A DNA stretch of 64,000 nt, taken from assembly GCA_030432235.1 (NCBI GenBank), contig JAUIHT010000004.1, forward strand, positions 248,001 to 312,000, written 5' to 3'. Below, in pieces: positions 37,175-45,772 of the stretch (its first letter is position 1; the number at the start of each line of letters is the position of its first letter). Under the pieces are notes generated by a model, which worked only from the letters and a program-made list of their open reading frames with translations, was not told the origin of the DNA and ran no database searches. The translations under genes were made by a program, and so were the position numbers. This DNA is from Verrucomicrobiia bacterium (GTDB lineage: Bacteria > Verrucomicrobiota > Verrucomicrobiia > Opitutales > Cerasicoccaceae).

Positions 37175-39535
37175 ATGAACTCCCTTTCGTGCTCCGATCC
37201 ATTCCCTGATGCCTTCTGGATATGGCCCCAAAACTTCGGCTGGGACCTGTATAATTGCTATGCACTGATGAGAAAAGGCTTCACCCTGGAGGCGACGCCT
37301 GCCGAGGCTATCTTCCATGTCAGTGCCGACCAGGCCTATCAATTGTACGTCAACGGCGAGTTCGTCTGCCGAGGGCCGGCACGCGGATTCCAGGAAAGCT
37401 GGCCGTACGACACAGTCAACCTGGCCCCTTACCTGTGCGCGGGGGAAAACGTCATTGCGGTGCGCGCGTATCACCCCGGGGTGAGTAGTTTTCAATACGT
37501 TAGCAGACACTGCGCGGGCTTCATTCTGGAGGGAAACGCAGGCGGGCAACGCGTCGTTTCAGACGACACTTGGCGGGTACGGCGACAGCAGGGCATCGAG
37601 CGCGGCACCGTACCGGTCAGCATCCAGTTGTTTCCCCAGGAGCACATCGATCTACGCATTGAGCCGCAGGACTGGACCGAATCGGGGTTCGACGACGCAG
37701 CCTGGGATACGCCCTTCAAGCGCATGGCCTATTCCCTACCCTGGCCAAGCATGGAGCCACGTGGCATCCCCATGCTCTCCGAGGTGCCCCACGATGCCTT
37801 TACGCTTATTGGCACCGGCGAGACAGCCTGTGCATCAGGCTACCAGCACACCCGGGATGTCGTCGGCCTGCGGCACGGCGAAAGCATCGATCTACAACGC
37901 GTGGATGCGGTAACGAGCAATCAAATCGAAATCCCGCCGACCGGTGCACACCGACTGCGCAGCTACCTTTTTGATCTAGGACATATCTGCGTGGGAAACC
38001 TCGAAATTACCATCAATGGTGCTAAGGGCGGTGAGATTTTCGATACGCTGCATGTCGAAGGCGTGAATCAGGAAACCCTTGCCCTGGAATTAAAAATCCC
38101 GGACTGGTGCCGGATGGCCTTCGGAAGCCGCCTGGTCTGCGACCGAGGTGAAAACCACCATCGCTTTTACCACTATTACGGATTCCGCTACCTGCTGCTG
38201 ACCGTGCGCAATAGCACGGCGCCTGTAAGCGCAAAACTCCGCCTCCACACCATCGGCTATCCTCTTAGGAAAAATGGCGCATTTGAATCGTCTGACCCGT
38301 TGCTGAATGGACTCTGGGAAGCCTGTGAAAGAACACAGCGAGTGTGCAGTCTCGACGCCTACGTGGACACCCCCTGGCGGGAGCAGGCGCAATGGTGGGG
38401 CGATGCCCGCATTCAGGCATGGAATACCTTCCACCTGGATGGTGACACACGTCTCTTTGAACGGGGCATACGCCAACTCGCCACGCAACGCACCCCCAAA
38501 GGACTAACTTACGGCCACGCCCCCACGGCCTCCCACCACTGTGTGTTGCCGGATTTCAGCCTGACCTGGATACTCACCCTCTGGGACCACTATTGGCAAA
38601 CCGGCTCCCTGCGATGCTTCGAGCAACACCGCGAAACCGCGCTCGGCATTTTCAAGTATTTCAAAGACAATCTCGATCCCGCACACAACTTAGTGAAAGC
38701 CGACCAGCGGCATTGGCTTTTCCTCGACTGGGCGCAGCTGCCGACCAGCGGCTGCCCAACCCTCCTTTCGCTCTGGTTGCTCTATGCCCTTGAGCGATTT
38801 ACCGAGATGAATAGCCTCGCCGGTATCCCCATGGGAGACAACGACGCCTCGGCCTGGGCTGGGGATCTCCGTAATGCTCTGCGCGCCAGGCTGAACCCCG
38901 ATGGGCTGCTCGACGACGGCATCGCGCCCGACGGCCTGCCCTACGCCAGTGCCTCAATCCACGCACAGACTCTGGCCTCGTTGCTCGACCTCGCCCCGGA
39001 ACACCGCAGTGCCATGTTTTCCGAACGCATTCTGCCTTGGCTACGCGGTGAAAGCACCGAAGCGATCATTCCTTCCTGCTACTGGGCTGCCTATGTGCTG
39101 GATGAAGCCATACGCCATGGCCATAGCACTGAAGCACTGGCCTGCATCCGGCGAGAATGGGCCGAAATGTCCGCGTTCGGCACCACCTTTGAGCGTTTCC
39201 ACGGAGAAATTGGCTCCAGTAGTCGTTCCCACGCCTGGTCCGCCCATCCGCTCTATCTGCTCATGCGCATTCTAGGTGGCGTCCGCCAGTCAGCCCCCGG
39301 ATGGTCCGAAGTCGATTTTAGCCCCAACTTTTTAGTGAGTAACTGCGCAGTAACAGTCCCGACGCCACACGGAAAAATCGAAGTCCGGTGGACTAAAACC
39401 GCAGAGGGCGTTCATATCTCACTGGAGCATCCGGATGTGGTAACAATCCATCCTCTCCTGCCCGCAAACACTGAAATGCTCGCCAGCACAGCCAACCGCA
39501 AAGAATGGTACTCCCGCCAGGAAGATGAGTGTTAA
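37175..39535 (+). CDS. GH78-type alpha-L-rhamnosidase
   Basis: The 786-residue protein has an N-terminal sandwich with F-H-V-S-A-D-Q-A-Y-Q-L-Y-V-N-G-E-F and R-G-P-A-R-G (about 49-73), the usual lead-in of GH78. It then has an alpha/alpha-barrel with L-W-E-A-C-E-R-T, D-T-P-W-R-E-Q-A-Q-W-W-G-D-A-R near 401-415, and a C-terminal beta domain. The D-x-P-W-R-E-Q and W-G-D blocks carry the conserved acids of the family. It has no signal peptide, so it is probably cytoplasmic and removes rhamnose from imported oligosaccharides. Its ATG directly follows CTACCCCC. It diverges from the AraR-like regulator gene and overlaps the sulfatase by 11 bp. Confidence 0.85.
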   Translation: MNSLSCSDPFPDAFWIWPQNFGWDLYNCYALMRKGFTLEATPAEAIFHVSADQAYQLYVNGEFVCRGPARGFQESWPYDTVNLAPYLCAGENVIAVRAYHPGVSSFQYVSRHCAGFILEGNAGGQRVVSDDTWRVRRQQGIERGTVPVSIQLFPQEHIDLRIEPQDWTESGFDDAAWDTPFKRMAYSLPWPSMEPRGIPMLSEVPHDAFTLIGTGETACASGYQHTRDVVGLRHGESIDLQRVDAVTSNQIEIPPTGAHRLRSYLFDLGHICVGNLEITINGAKGGEIFDTLHVEGVNQETLALELKIPDWCRMAFGSRLVCDRGENHHRFYHYYGFRYLLLTVRNSTAPVSAKLRLHTIGYPLRKNGAFESSDPLLNGLWEACERTQRVCSLDAYVDTPWREQAQWWGDARIQAWNTFHLDGDTRLFERGIRQLATQRTPKGLTYGHAPTASHHCVLPDFSLTWILTLWDHYWQTGSLRCFEQHRETALGIFKYFKDNLDPAHNLVKADQRHWLFLDWAQLPTSGCPTLLSLWLLYALERFTEMNSLAGIPMGDNDASAWAGDLRNALRARLNPDGLLDDGIAPDGLPYASASIHAQTLASLLDLAPEHRSAMFSERILPWLRGESTEAIIPSCYWAAYVLDEAIRHGHSTEALACIRREWAEMSAFGTTFERFHGEIGSSSRSHAWSAHPLYLLMRILGGVRQSAPGWSEVDFSPNFLVSNCAVTVPTPHGKIEVRWTKTAEGVHISLEHPDVVTIHPLLPANTEMLASTANRKEWYSRQEDEC

Positions 39536-40946
39536 ACCTAAAAACCTGCTCTTTGTTTTCGCCGACCAGCTTCGCGGTATGGACCTGGGCTGCGCAGGCA
39601 ATAAGGAAATCAGAACGCCGAATTTCGATGCCCTGGCCGCCGACGGACTCCGCCTGACCAACGCCATCGCGAACTTTCCCGTCTGCGGGCCAAGCCGTGC
39701 CTGTATGCTGACAGGTCAATTACCAACAAGCATAGGCGTGCCAGCCAACGACCTGCCATTGTTGGAAGGAACCCCTACCCTTGGCACCATTGCGCAGGCC
39801 AATAACTGTCAGACCGCCTACATCGGCAAGTGGCACCTCGATGGCGTGCCACGGGATAAGTTCACCCCGCCAGGTCCACGTCGTTTTGGCTTCGAACACT
39901 GGGCGGCCTTCAACTGCAGCCACGATTACTTCAGACCTTGTTTTTACCGGGACGCTCCGGAGCTACAAATCGGTGAAGGCTACGAACCGGAGTTTCAAAC
40001 CGAGCTTGCCATCGACTTCCTGCAAAAGCGCGACCCCGATAAACCGTTTTGCCTGACCCTGTCTTGGGGACCTCCGCACGACCCCTACTGGATGGTCCCT
40101 GAACACTTTAAAGACGGTATTGACGCGAATGCGATTACCCTAAGGCCAAATGTAAGGGACAATCCGAATAACCCCTTAATGAAAAATGCTGACTGTCGGC
40201 AGGCTCATGCCAGCTACCGCGCCGCAATTCAAGCTCTGGACGTTCAGTTCGGTCGCTTGATTCGCGCTCTGAACGAGCTGGGGCTCGCCGATGAAACATG
40301 TATCGTATTTACCTCCGATCACGGAGACATGCTTTGGTCGCATGGCTGGATGAAAAAGCAGTCCCCCTATGCAGAATCGTTGTCCATTCCCTTTATCATT
40401 CGCGCACCCGGCATAATCGCATCTCAAACGACATGCAGTATGACCTTCGGCACGCCGGATATTTTGCCCACCTTGTGTGGCTTGATGGATTGGCAGGCAC
40501 CCCATACATTCTACGGCGAGGACCTTTCGACCGAGATTATCTCAGGGTCCACCAGGCAACGCGACCTGCTCATTGCCAACTATGTTTCTTCTGATGAGGC
40601 ACAGGTTCAGGGCATGCCGGAATGGCGCGGCATCCACAATGAACGATACACTTACGTAGAAACAGTTCCGGGACAAGCTTGGCTTCTTTTCGATAACCAT
40701 ACGGATCCATACCAAATGCAAAACCTGCTTGAAGAGCCCGAAAAACATGACCTACAGCAAGACTACCGTAGACGACTCCACTTAGCTCTTGAAGAAGCCC
40801 GGGATACATTTGCATCCGGCTCGCCCCTATTGGAAGAACTGAATCTGGAGCAGCTTTTTCAAAAGATCTCTGATGAACGATATACGCCAGAATTCTTTGA
40901 AGCATATAAGCAATCACTTGAGCAATCGCGGGAAAAGTTGATATGA
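39525..40946 (+). CDS. S1-family sulfatase
   Basis: The 473-residue protein starts directly with K-N-L-L-F-V-F-A-D-Q-L-R-G (metal-binding Asp) and has no signal peptide. The formylglycine motif is C54-G-P-S-R, followed by A-C-M-L-T-G-Q. Later family blocks are G-K-W-H-L-D-G near 105, P-P-H-D-P-Y near 184 and T-S-D-H-G-D-M near 263. A cytoplasmic location implies desulfation after import. The start overlaps the rhamnosidase end (ATGAGTGTTAAA), indicating coupling. The text after its stop is a decayed tail of another sulfatase. Cys-type sites need a formylglycine-generating enzyme or anSME, neither of which is in the window. Confidence 0.92.
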   Translation: MSVKPKNLLFVFADQLRGMDLGCAGNKEIRTPNFDALAADGLRLTNAIANFPVCGPSRACMLTGQLPTSIGVPANDLPLLEGTPTLGTIAQANNCQTAYIGKWHLDGVPRDKFTPPGPRRFGFEHWAAFNCSHDYFRPCFYRDAPELQIGEGYEPEFQTELAIDFLQKRDPDKPFCLTLSWGPPHDPYWMVPEHFKDGIDANAITLRPNVRDNPNNPLMKNADCRQAHASYRAAIQALDVQFGRLIRALNELGLADETCIVFTSDHGDMLWSHGWMKKQSPYAESLSIPFIIRAPGIIASQTTCSMTFGTPDILPTLCGLMDWQAPHTFYGEDLSTEIISGSTRQRDLLIANYVSSDEAQVQGMPEWRGIHNERYTYVETVPGQAWLLFDNHTDPYQMQNLLEEPEKHDLQQDYRRRLHLALEEARDTFASGSPLLEELNLEQLFQKISDERYTPEFFEAYKQSLEQSREKLI

Positions 40947-41134
40947 CTCCAGCGTTAATTCCGGAGATAACCAAGCCGCAAGCAAAACGATGTGCTAAAC
41001 ACTTTGCGCCGATTTTCGACCCGTTCGTATTTTCAAAGATGTTTGGGCGGCCAAGCAATAGCCTTAAGCACGAATAGGCAAAGATATGCATTGCCCAATG
41101 AGTTCCCTAATGTCTGCTTCATCGCGCATCCTTT

Positions 41135-41410
41135 ATGCTTACTGACTCCGGCGTCATTAAATTCTATGACTTGGCATTTGGCAAGCGTCCACATATCGAA
41201 CTCTATAATATTTCAGACGATCCACACTGCATGAAAAACCTCGCTGAATATCCAGTGTGAGATCAAGTCAGAAACGATCTTAGACTAGAACTTGAGGCCT
41301 ATCTGAATTTTACCGGAGATCCATGTTTTCTAGAAGAGGGAGATTTTTTTGAGCAATCTGAATACGTTGATTACGACAAAGCAAAGCACCCGTGGAAAGC
41401 CTATCTTGAG
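41135..41410 (+). pseudogene. Decayed C-terminal fragment of a second sulfatase
   Basis: In one frame the text reads K-F-Y-D-L-A-F-G-K-R-P-H-I-E-L-Y-N-I-S-D-D-P, then M-K-N-L-A-E-Y-P, a stop (TGA 41258-41260), and on to L-E-L-E-A-Y-L-N-F-T-G-D-P and W-K-A-Y-L-E. The E-L-Y-N-x-x-D-D-P-x-x-x-x-N-L-A block is the standard C-terminal signature of S1 sulfatases. It differs from the tail of the intact sulfatase just upstream. No catalytic domain is present. The frame continues without interruption into the integrase remnant, marking a deletion junction around 41410-41530. Confidence 0.7.
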
Positions 41411-41918
41411 GGGATGGTTTGCACCACAGGATTATTAAAATTGGGAATCAACCTACGCGCCAACCTTGACATGCGTAAGCATCACGCGAAGCGACATCGG
41501 ATAGCACTTGCAGTGACCATTTGCATCGTAGGCGTCACGACCAAGGACGCAACCATCCCCCTGCATCCGCGCTTGGCGGCGGAACTCCTTACTGTGCGGC
41601 CACAGGATGCCAAAGCCAACGATCCTGTATTTCCGGCAATGAAAGACATTAGCCACGCCATCCGGCGGGATATTGAGCGGGCGGGGATTGAACGCATTGA
41701 CGCTATGGGTCGGAAGCTGGATTTCCACGCCTTACGCTACACTTTCGCTACTCGACTGGCCCGCGAGGGCACAGCGCAACGCACCGCTCAGGAGCTTATG
41801 CGCCACAGTGACCCCAAGTTGACGGCTCAGATTTACACAGACGCCAGCCAACTGCCGACTTTCGATGCGGTCAAATCGCTTTCCTGGGTAGACGGGAAGG
41901 GCGATAGCGCGGATGGGG

Positions 41919-42171
41919 TTTCCCCACACATAGCCCCACTTTTGCCAGACTTTTCGGGTCCTTTCCAGTCACGGCATGGCACAGTCAATCATTGCAATGT
42001 ATCCACGAAACCCGTTTTGGATGAGTCGGATAGTCTCGAATTGGCAGGCACTGTCGCCGACGCTAAATGGCGTCCCCACGGGGATTCGAACCCCTCTAAG
42101 ACCGCTCCGCAGCCCTCTATTCAAGGGGATTCTGATTCTGAAAAGGTGATTTCCCCACACATAGCCCCACT
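41919..42171 (+). repeat. 22-bp direct repeat within the integrase tail
   Basis: TTTCCCCACACATAGCCCCA plus CT occurs exactly at 41919-41940 and again at 42150-42171, in the same frame (S-P-H-I-A-P-L). The repeats bracket the antisense tRNA 3' end at 42068-42095, as if a 231-bp segment holding that tRNA end had been inserted or duplicated. Confidence 0.85.
42068..42095 (-). other. tRNA 3'-end fragment (T arm plus acceptor), possible attachment site
   Basis: Read on the minus strand this is AGGGGTTCGAATCCCC followed by GTGGGGACGCCA: a T arm with loop TTCGAAT, the acceptor 3' strand and CCA, very like the 3' end of bacterial tRNA-Glu. The anticodon and D arms do not follow, so it is only an end fragment, as left at an integrase attachment site. 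On the plus strand it is translated inside the integrase tail (W-R-P-H-G-D-S-N-P). Confidence 0.65.
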
Positions 42172-42277
42172 CAAAAATGACGCACTCTGCCCTCGACTGG
42201 CACGGGTAGTCGAGAGTTGGAAATCCTTGCCTGAGGCATTCAAGCTGGCGATAATCGCAATCATAGATGCTCGCTGA

Positions 42278-42744
42278 GGAACGAAAAGCATGCCAGAACT
42301 CGAATCGTACCCTCAATCACTTTCAAAATAGAAATTGTTTCGTTTAGTGGATTAGGTGCGACTCACTTGGTCGCTGGTTCGATCCCAGCCCGGGCAGATA
42401 GCTCGCATGCGATTGTTCTTGTGTTTTAGCGGAAAGCTGAAAGTGTGGTGCCTCAATCGCAGCTTAGCTGCAGGAAGCCGGTCAACGAAATTTGCGCGGT
42501 AACCAAGCCCGACCGGCCTGAAATCGATGAGAGGTTTGCCTGGGATATATAACTCGTCGACAACGGCACACGCATCCCAAACCGAATTAACCTCGCCACG
42601 TCGGCGCCTCCGCAAACGGAGGCTTCGGCTACGGCCATCTCTTTAAGCTTGCGGGTCAATTTCCCGCAGGCACGCAAACCTGGGCCTTTCGTCATTTTGC
42701 CCGGCGCTGCCGTAAAAGCAACCAATGACGAAGAAAGTAAGATA
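42278..42744. other. Intergenic region with leader hairpins before the RRM gene
   Basis: About 470 bp without a gene. It holds the orphan tRNA half (42361-42396). It also has two clear stems in the likely 5' leader of the RRM gene: GCCTCCG/CGGAGGC with loop CAAA (42606-42623), and GCGGG/CCCGC (42651-42667). Neither is followed by a T-run. A long structured leader would fit post-transcriptional control of a cold-shock-type RNA-binding protein. Confidence 0.45.
42361..42396 (+). other. Orphan tRNA 3' half
   Basis: GCTGGTTCGATCCCAGC (42373-42389) is a perfect T arm (5-bp stem, 7-base loop). It is followed by CCGGGCA as acceptor 3' strand and preceded by ACTCACTTGGTC, which looks like an anticodon-arm remnant. 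No matching 5' half lies upstream. It is probably a second scar of site-specific integration; the ACTCA suggests a methionine tRNA, but weakly. Confidence 0.55.
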
Positions 42745-43074
42745 ATGGATATATTCGTAGGCAATCTGCCTTATGAAGTTGAAGAAAGCGCTATCGAAGC
42801 GGCATTTGCCGCCCATGGCTCTGTAAGCAAAGTCAAGCTGCTGCTCGACCGTGAAACCGGCCGCTCCCGCGGCATCGCCTTCGTCACGATGGACGATCTC
42901 AAGGAAGCCCAGGCCGCCATCAAGGCCACGGACGGCCAGGAACTAGCTGGCCGCCCCATGAAGGTCAACCAGGCCCGCGAACGCGAAGCCAGTGCTCCCC
43001 GCTCCGGCGGAGGTGGAGGCGGCTATCGTTCTGGCGGTGGCGGGGGGCATCGCAGCGGTCGTGATCGCTACTAG
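42745..43074 (+). CDS. RRM-type RNA-binding protein
   Basis: ATG 42745 is preceded by AAGTAAG and gives a 109-residue protein that begins directly with the RRM: RNP2 I-F-V-G-N-L (residues 3-8) and RNP1 R-G-I-A-F-V-T-M (about 40-47). The fold ends near 75 and a Gly/Arg-rich tail follows (G-G-G-G-G-G-Y-R-S-G). These small single-RRM proteins occur in several bacterial phyla and are usually cold-induced RNA chaperones. An extended start at 42649 would enter the hairpin leader and adds no domain. A desaturase gene follows closely, consistent with cold adaptation. Confidence 0.92.
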   Translation: MDIFVGNLPYEVEESAIEAAFAAHGSVSKVKLLLDRETGRSRGIAFVTMDDLKEAQAAIKATDGQELAGRPMKVNQAREREASAPRSGGGGGGYRSGGGGGHRSGRDRY

Positions 43075-43093
43075 CCCGACCAGCCCAACGCCT

Positions 43094-44128
43094 TTGACGC
43101 CGTGCCCGGATAAGCCCGGGCGCGGCCCAAGGGCTCCCTACCTGCGGCGGGCTCAACCCCGCACCAGTAAGGCGCTTATACTGGCAACGAAGCCGTTCGC
43201 GCAGGAAAATCGTGCCAAGAGCTGGTGGGTGGTGCTCTCGACCCTGTTTTACTTCGTCCTAGCTATGACAGGCACGCTACTGCCCTGGGCCTGGGCCGCG
43301 AAGCTCATTTGCAGTATCCTTTGCGGGCTCGTCATGGTGCGCGTATTCGTCATTTACCACGATCACCAGCACCATGCCATCCTTGACCGCTCATTTTCTG
43401 CGGACTTTCTCATGCGCTTTATCGGCATCCTAGCGTTGACCCCGAGCAGTGTCTGGAAAAGTTCGCACAACTACCACCACAACCACAACTCCAAGCTCCG
43501 TAGTGCCCGCATTGGCTCTTTCCCCATCATGACGCGCGAACACTATGCGCAGGCGGGGTTCGGAGCGCGTTTCGTTTACCGCTTCATGCGGCATCCGCTG
43601 ACCATGCTCTGCGGCTATTTCACCGTGTTCTTCATGGACATGGCCCTCATTTCTTTTTTCCAACATCCAAAGAAGCACTTCGACGGCCTCCTGGCCGTGG
43701 TGTTGCACCTCGCCTTCGCCGCCACGCTTGTAATCTACGGTGGCTTTACCGCGCTGTTCTTCACACTCCTGCTACCCTTCACCCTGGCCATGGCGCTCGG
43801 CACCTACCTCTTTTACATCCAGCACAACTTTCCCGATGTCACCTTCCGCGACTCCCAAGGCTGGACCTACGAGGGCGCAGCCATGGACTCCTCCAGCTAT
43901 TGTCAAATGTCCACGATGATGCACTGGTTTACCGCAAACATCGGCTACCACCACATCCACCACCTCAACGCCAGGATTCCCTTCTACCGCCTCCCTGAAG
44001 CCATGCGCGCCTTGCCCGAGTTGCAAAACCCCCGTAGCATCTCTCTGAGCCCACGCGACATGTGGACTTGCCTGCGCCTATGCGTCTGGGACGTCCATGC
44101 CCAACGCCTGATTCCCCTACCGAGGTAA
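43094..44128 (+). CDS. Fatty acid desaturase
   Basis: Three histidine boxes bind the di-iron centre: H-D-H-Q-H-H (about residue 92), H-N-Y-H-H-N-H (about 126) and H-H-I-H-H (about 289). Four or more hydrophobic segments mark an integral membrane protein. The open frame reaches back to 42992 inside the RRM gene; no ATG precedes the first membrane segment. The TTG at 43094, 20 bp after the RRM stop, is a plausible start (344 residues), but the true start is uncertain. It introduces double bonds into membrane acyl chains; the pairing with an RRM protein points to low-temperature response. Confidence 0.85.
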   Translation: MTPCPDKPGRGPRAPYLRRAQPRTSKALILATKPFAQENRAKSWWVVLSTLFYFVLAMTGTLLPWAWAAKLICSILCGLVMVRVFVIYHDHQHHAILDRSFSADFLMRFIGILALTPSSVWKSSHNYHHNHNSKLRSARIGSFPIMTREHYAQAGFGARFVYRFMRHPLTMLCGYFTVFFMDMALISFFQHPKKHFDGLLAVVLHLAFAATLVIYGGFTALFFTLLLPFTLAMALGTYLFYIQHNFPDVTFRDSQGWTYEGAAMDSSSYCQMSTMMHWFTANIGYHHIHHLNARIPFYRLPEAMRALPELQNPRSISLSPRDMWTCLRLCVWDVHAQRLIPLPR

Positions 44129-44290
44129 ACGGCAGGGGAAAGGATCCACCCTTCGTCAAAAGGCTTTCATCAATGGTTAGTGAAATCCAACGAGACGATG
44201 TCGCTCTCGCTCATGCAACATCTGAGTGGAAAGAAAATGTCCACCGAAGCGGGCGCTTCAAAAGTGGCGCATTTCTATCGTCAAGATCCA

Positions 44291-45772
44291 TCAAACCATT
44301 GCCGCTAATACGTCGGCAATAGGGACCGTCGCGAAGCGTGTGGACGTGTCGGAGACCGCATAGGGAATGACGAGGTGCTTATTATGGACGAGGGCACCGC
44401 AGGAATAGACAACGTTGGGCACGTAACCTTCTCGTTCATCTTCAGCCGGGGTGATAAGGGGCTCGTGTAGTCGACCAAGCACTTTTGTGGGATCGTGACG
44501 GTCTAAGAGAAAGGCTCCGATGGAGTATTTACGCATAGCGCCGACCCCATGACTCAATACCAGCCAGCCTTGATCGGTTTCGATGGGAGAACCACAATTG
44601 CCGAGTTGCACGAACTCCCAGGCAAAGGTTGGCTTCAGGATCAGTTCTGCGGTATTCCAGAAGTACAGTTCATCGGAGAACATGATGTAGATGTTCTCGT
44701 TATCCTGACGGGACAGCATAGCGTAGCGGCCATTGATTTTACGGGGAAAGAGAGCCATGCCTTTGTTCTCCACAACCGCGCCGGAGAGCACGCTGAATGT
44801 AAAATGCTTAAAATCCGAGGTTTCAAGCAACTGTGGGCGTGTAACACGCCCGTCATAGGCGGTATAAGTGGCCATATAAGTGCTTTTGCTCCCGCCCAGG
44901 CGAAAGCAAACGAAACGTGCGTCTTCAATGCCATTACTCTGACTTGGGGAATGGGGGAATATGACACGTTCCGAGAGCTTTTGATCGGTGGGGAAGCGGA
45001 GCTGACAGCTCGAAAGAGCCAGATCTAGAATAGCCTTGGTGACGGGTGCCATGTCTGAGGCCTTTATCGTGCCCAAGTGATATTGCACCAAGGTGATCGT
45101 GGACCGCAATTCGACAAGGGTAAATGATTCACCCAGATTGGCCAGAATACGTTGGGTAAATTCATCCTTGTAGCCCAACTCGGCGAGTTGCCTGGTAAAC
45201 CGATGCTTGTCATAGGTCAAGTCTGTCACAGATCGCGGTTCGGTCACAAAGCGTGTCGGTGTTGATATCGTAATCGTGTTGTTCGCGTCAATTTCGCCGG
45301 TGCGAAAGGTAATAGACGACAAGTGGCCTTCGCCGGTAGCCCGCAGGCTAAGCACGAAACGCAAGGACCCGGGTAAAACACCACTTTGATCCGGATGGGG
45401 AACCATGGAGGGATTAAAGAGCGCTGCTGCCTCCAGCGAATACTCGTGTGTGAAGTAGGAACCAATAACAATCTTACGCGCCTCCGAAAGCTCGAGATCA
45501 CTGACGAGATGATGACGTATGGCCTCGAAGCGTGCGAGAAAGATATCCTTTGTCTTCTGGTGCCGACCTGAGAATTCCTTCAGCACTTGTCCAAGCAAAG
45601 TCTCGATCTCGGTTTCTGTAAGCGCTAGCAAACGGGCAATGATTTTTACGATACGGTGCTCGCTGGCTGGAGTGAATGGTCGAATCAAAACCCGCTCATG
45701 ATCGGGATTGATGCAAACATCACTGCGCTTGACGACAGGCGTTGAAGTTGAGGTGGTAGAATTTATTGTCAT
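44291..45772 (-). CDS. GH130-family mannoside phosphorylase / mannosidase
   Basis: The 493-residue protein has a helical N-terminal part (to about 150) and then the five-bladed propeller of GH130: N-G-I-E-D-A-R-F near 300, T-A-Y-D-G, N-K-G-M-A-L-F-P-R-K, G-S-P-I-E-T-D-Q-G-W-L-V-L-S-H-G and Y-V-P-N-V-V-Y-S-C-G. The Asp of E-D-A-R-F is the usual general acid. GH130 enzymes phosphorolyse or hydrolyse beta-mannosides. It has no signal peptide. Its start overlaps the stop of the GT4 gene by 4 bp, so the pair is coupled. A role in turnover of a mannose-containing storage or surface glycan made by the partner is likely. Confidence 0.87.
   Translation of the reverse strand: MTINSTTSTSTPVVKRSDVCINPDHERVLIRPFTPASEHRIVKIIARLLALTETEIETLLGQVLKEFSGRHQKTKDIFLARFEAIRHHLVSDLELSEARKIVIGSYFTHEYSLEAAALFNPSMVPHPDQSGVLPGSLRFVLSLRATGEGHLSSITFRTGEIDANNTITISTPTRFVTEPRSVTDLTYDKHRFTRQLAELGYKDEFTQRILANLGESFTLVELRSTITLVQYHLGTIKASDMAPVTKAILDLALSSCQLRFPTDQKLSERVIFPHSPSQSNGIEDARFVCFRLGGSKSTYMATYTAYDGRVTRPQLLETSDFKHFTFSVLSGAVVENKGMALFPRKINGRYAMLSRQDNENIYIMFSDELYFWNTAELILKPTFAWEFVQLGNCGSPIETDQGWLVLSHGVGAMRKYSIGAFLLDRHDPTKVLGRLHEPLITPAEDEREGYVPNVVYSCGALVHNKHLVIPYAVSDTSTRFATVPIADVLAAMV

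Larger units (their letters stand above)
41414..42277 (+). pseudogene. Tyrosine recombinase (integrase), N-terminally truncated
   Basis: The 287-residue frame contains only the second half of a tyrosine-recombinase catalytic domain: I-P-L-H-P-R-L near residue 50, H-A-L-R-Y-T-F-A-T-R (H-x-x-R), R-H-S-D-P-K (third His) and the nucleophile in Q-I-Y-T-D. The first catalytic Arg and the whole arm/core-binding region are missing, and residues 1-40 belong to sulfatase debris, so it should be inactive. The C-terminal tail ends with the W-K-S-L-P-E-A-F-K segment seen after other integrases of this type. It contains an antisense tRNA 3' end and a 22-bp duplicated segment. It marks the right edge of the glycan locus. 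Confidence 0.75.

Noticed and set aside
42066-42100. W-R-P-H-G-D-S-N-P as a protein motif.
   Set aside because: It is the translation of an antisense tRNA 3' end, a known source of recurrent peptide text, not a functional domain.
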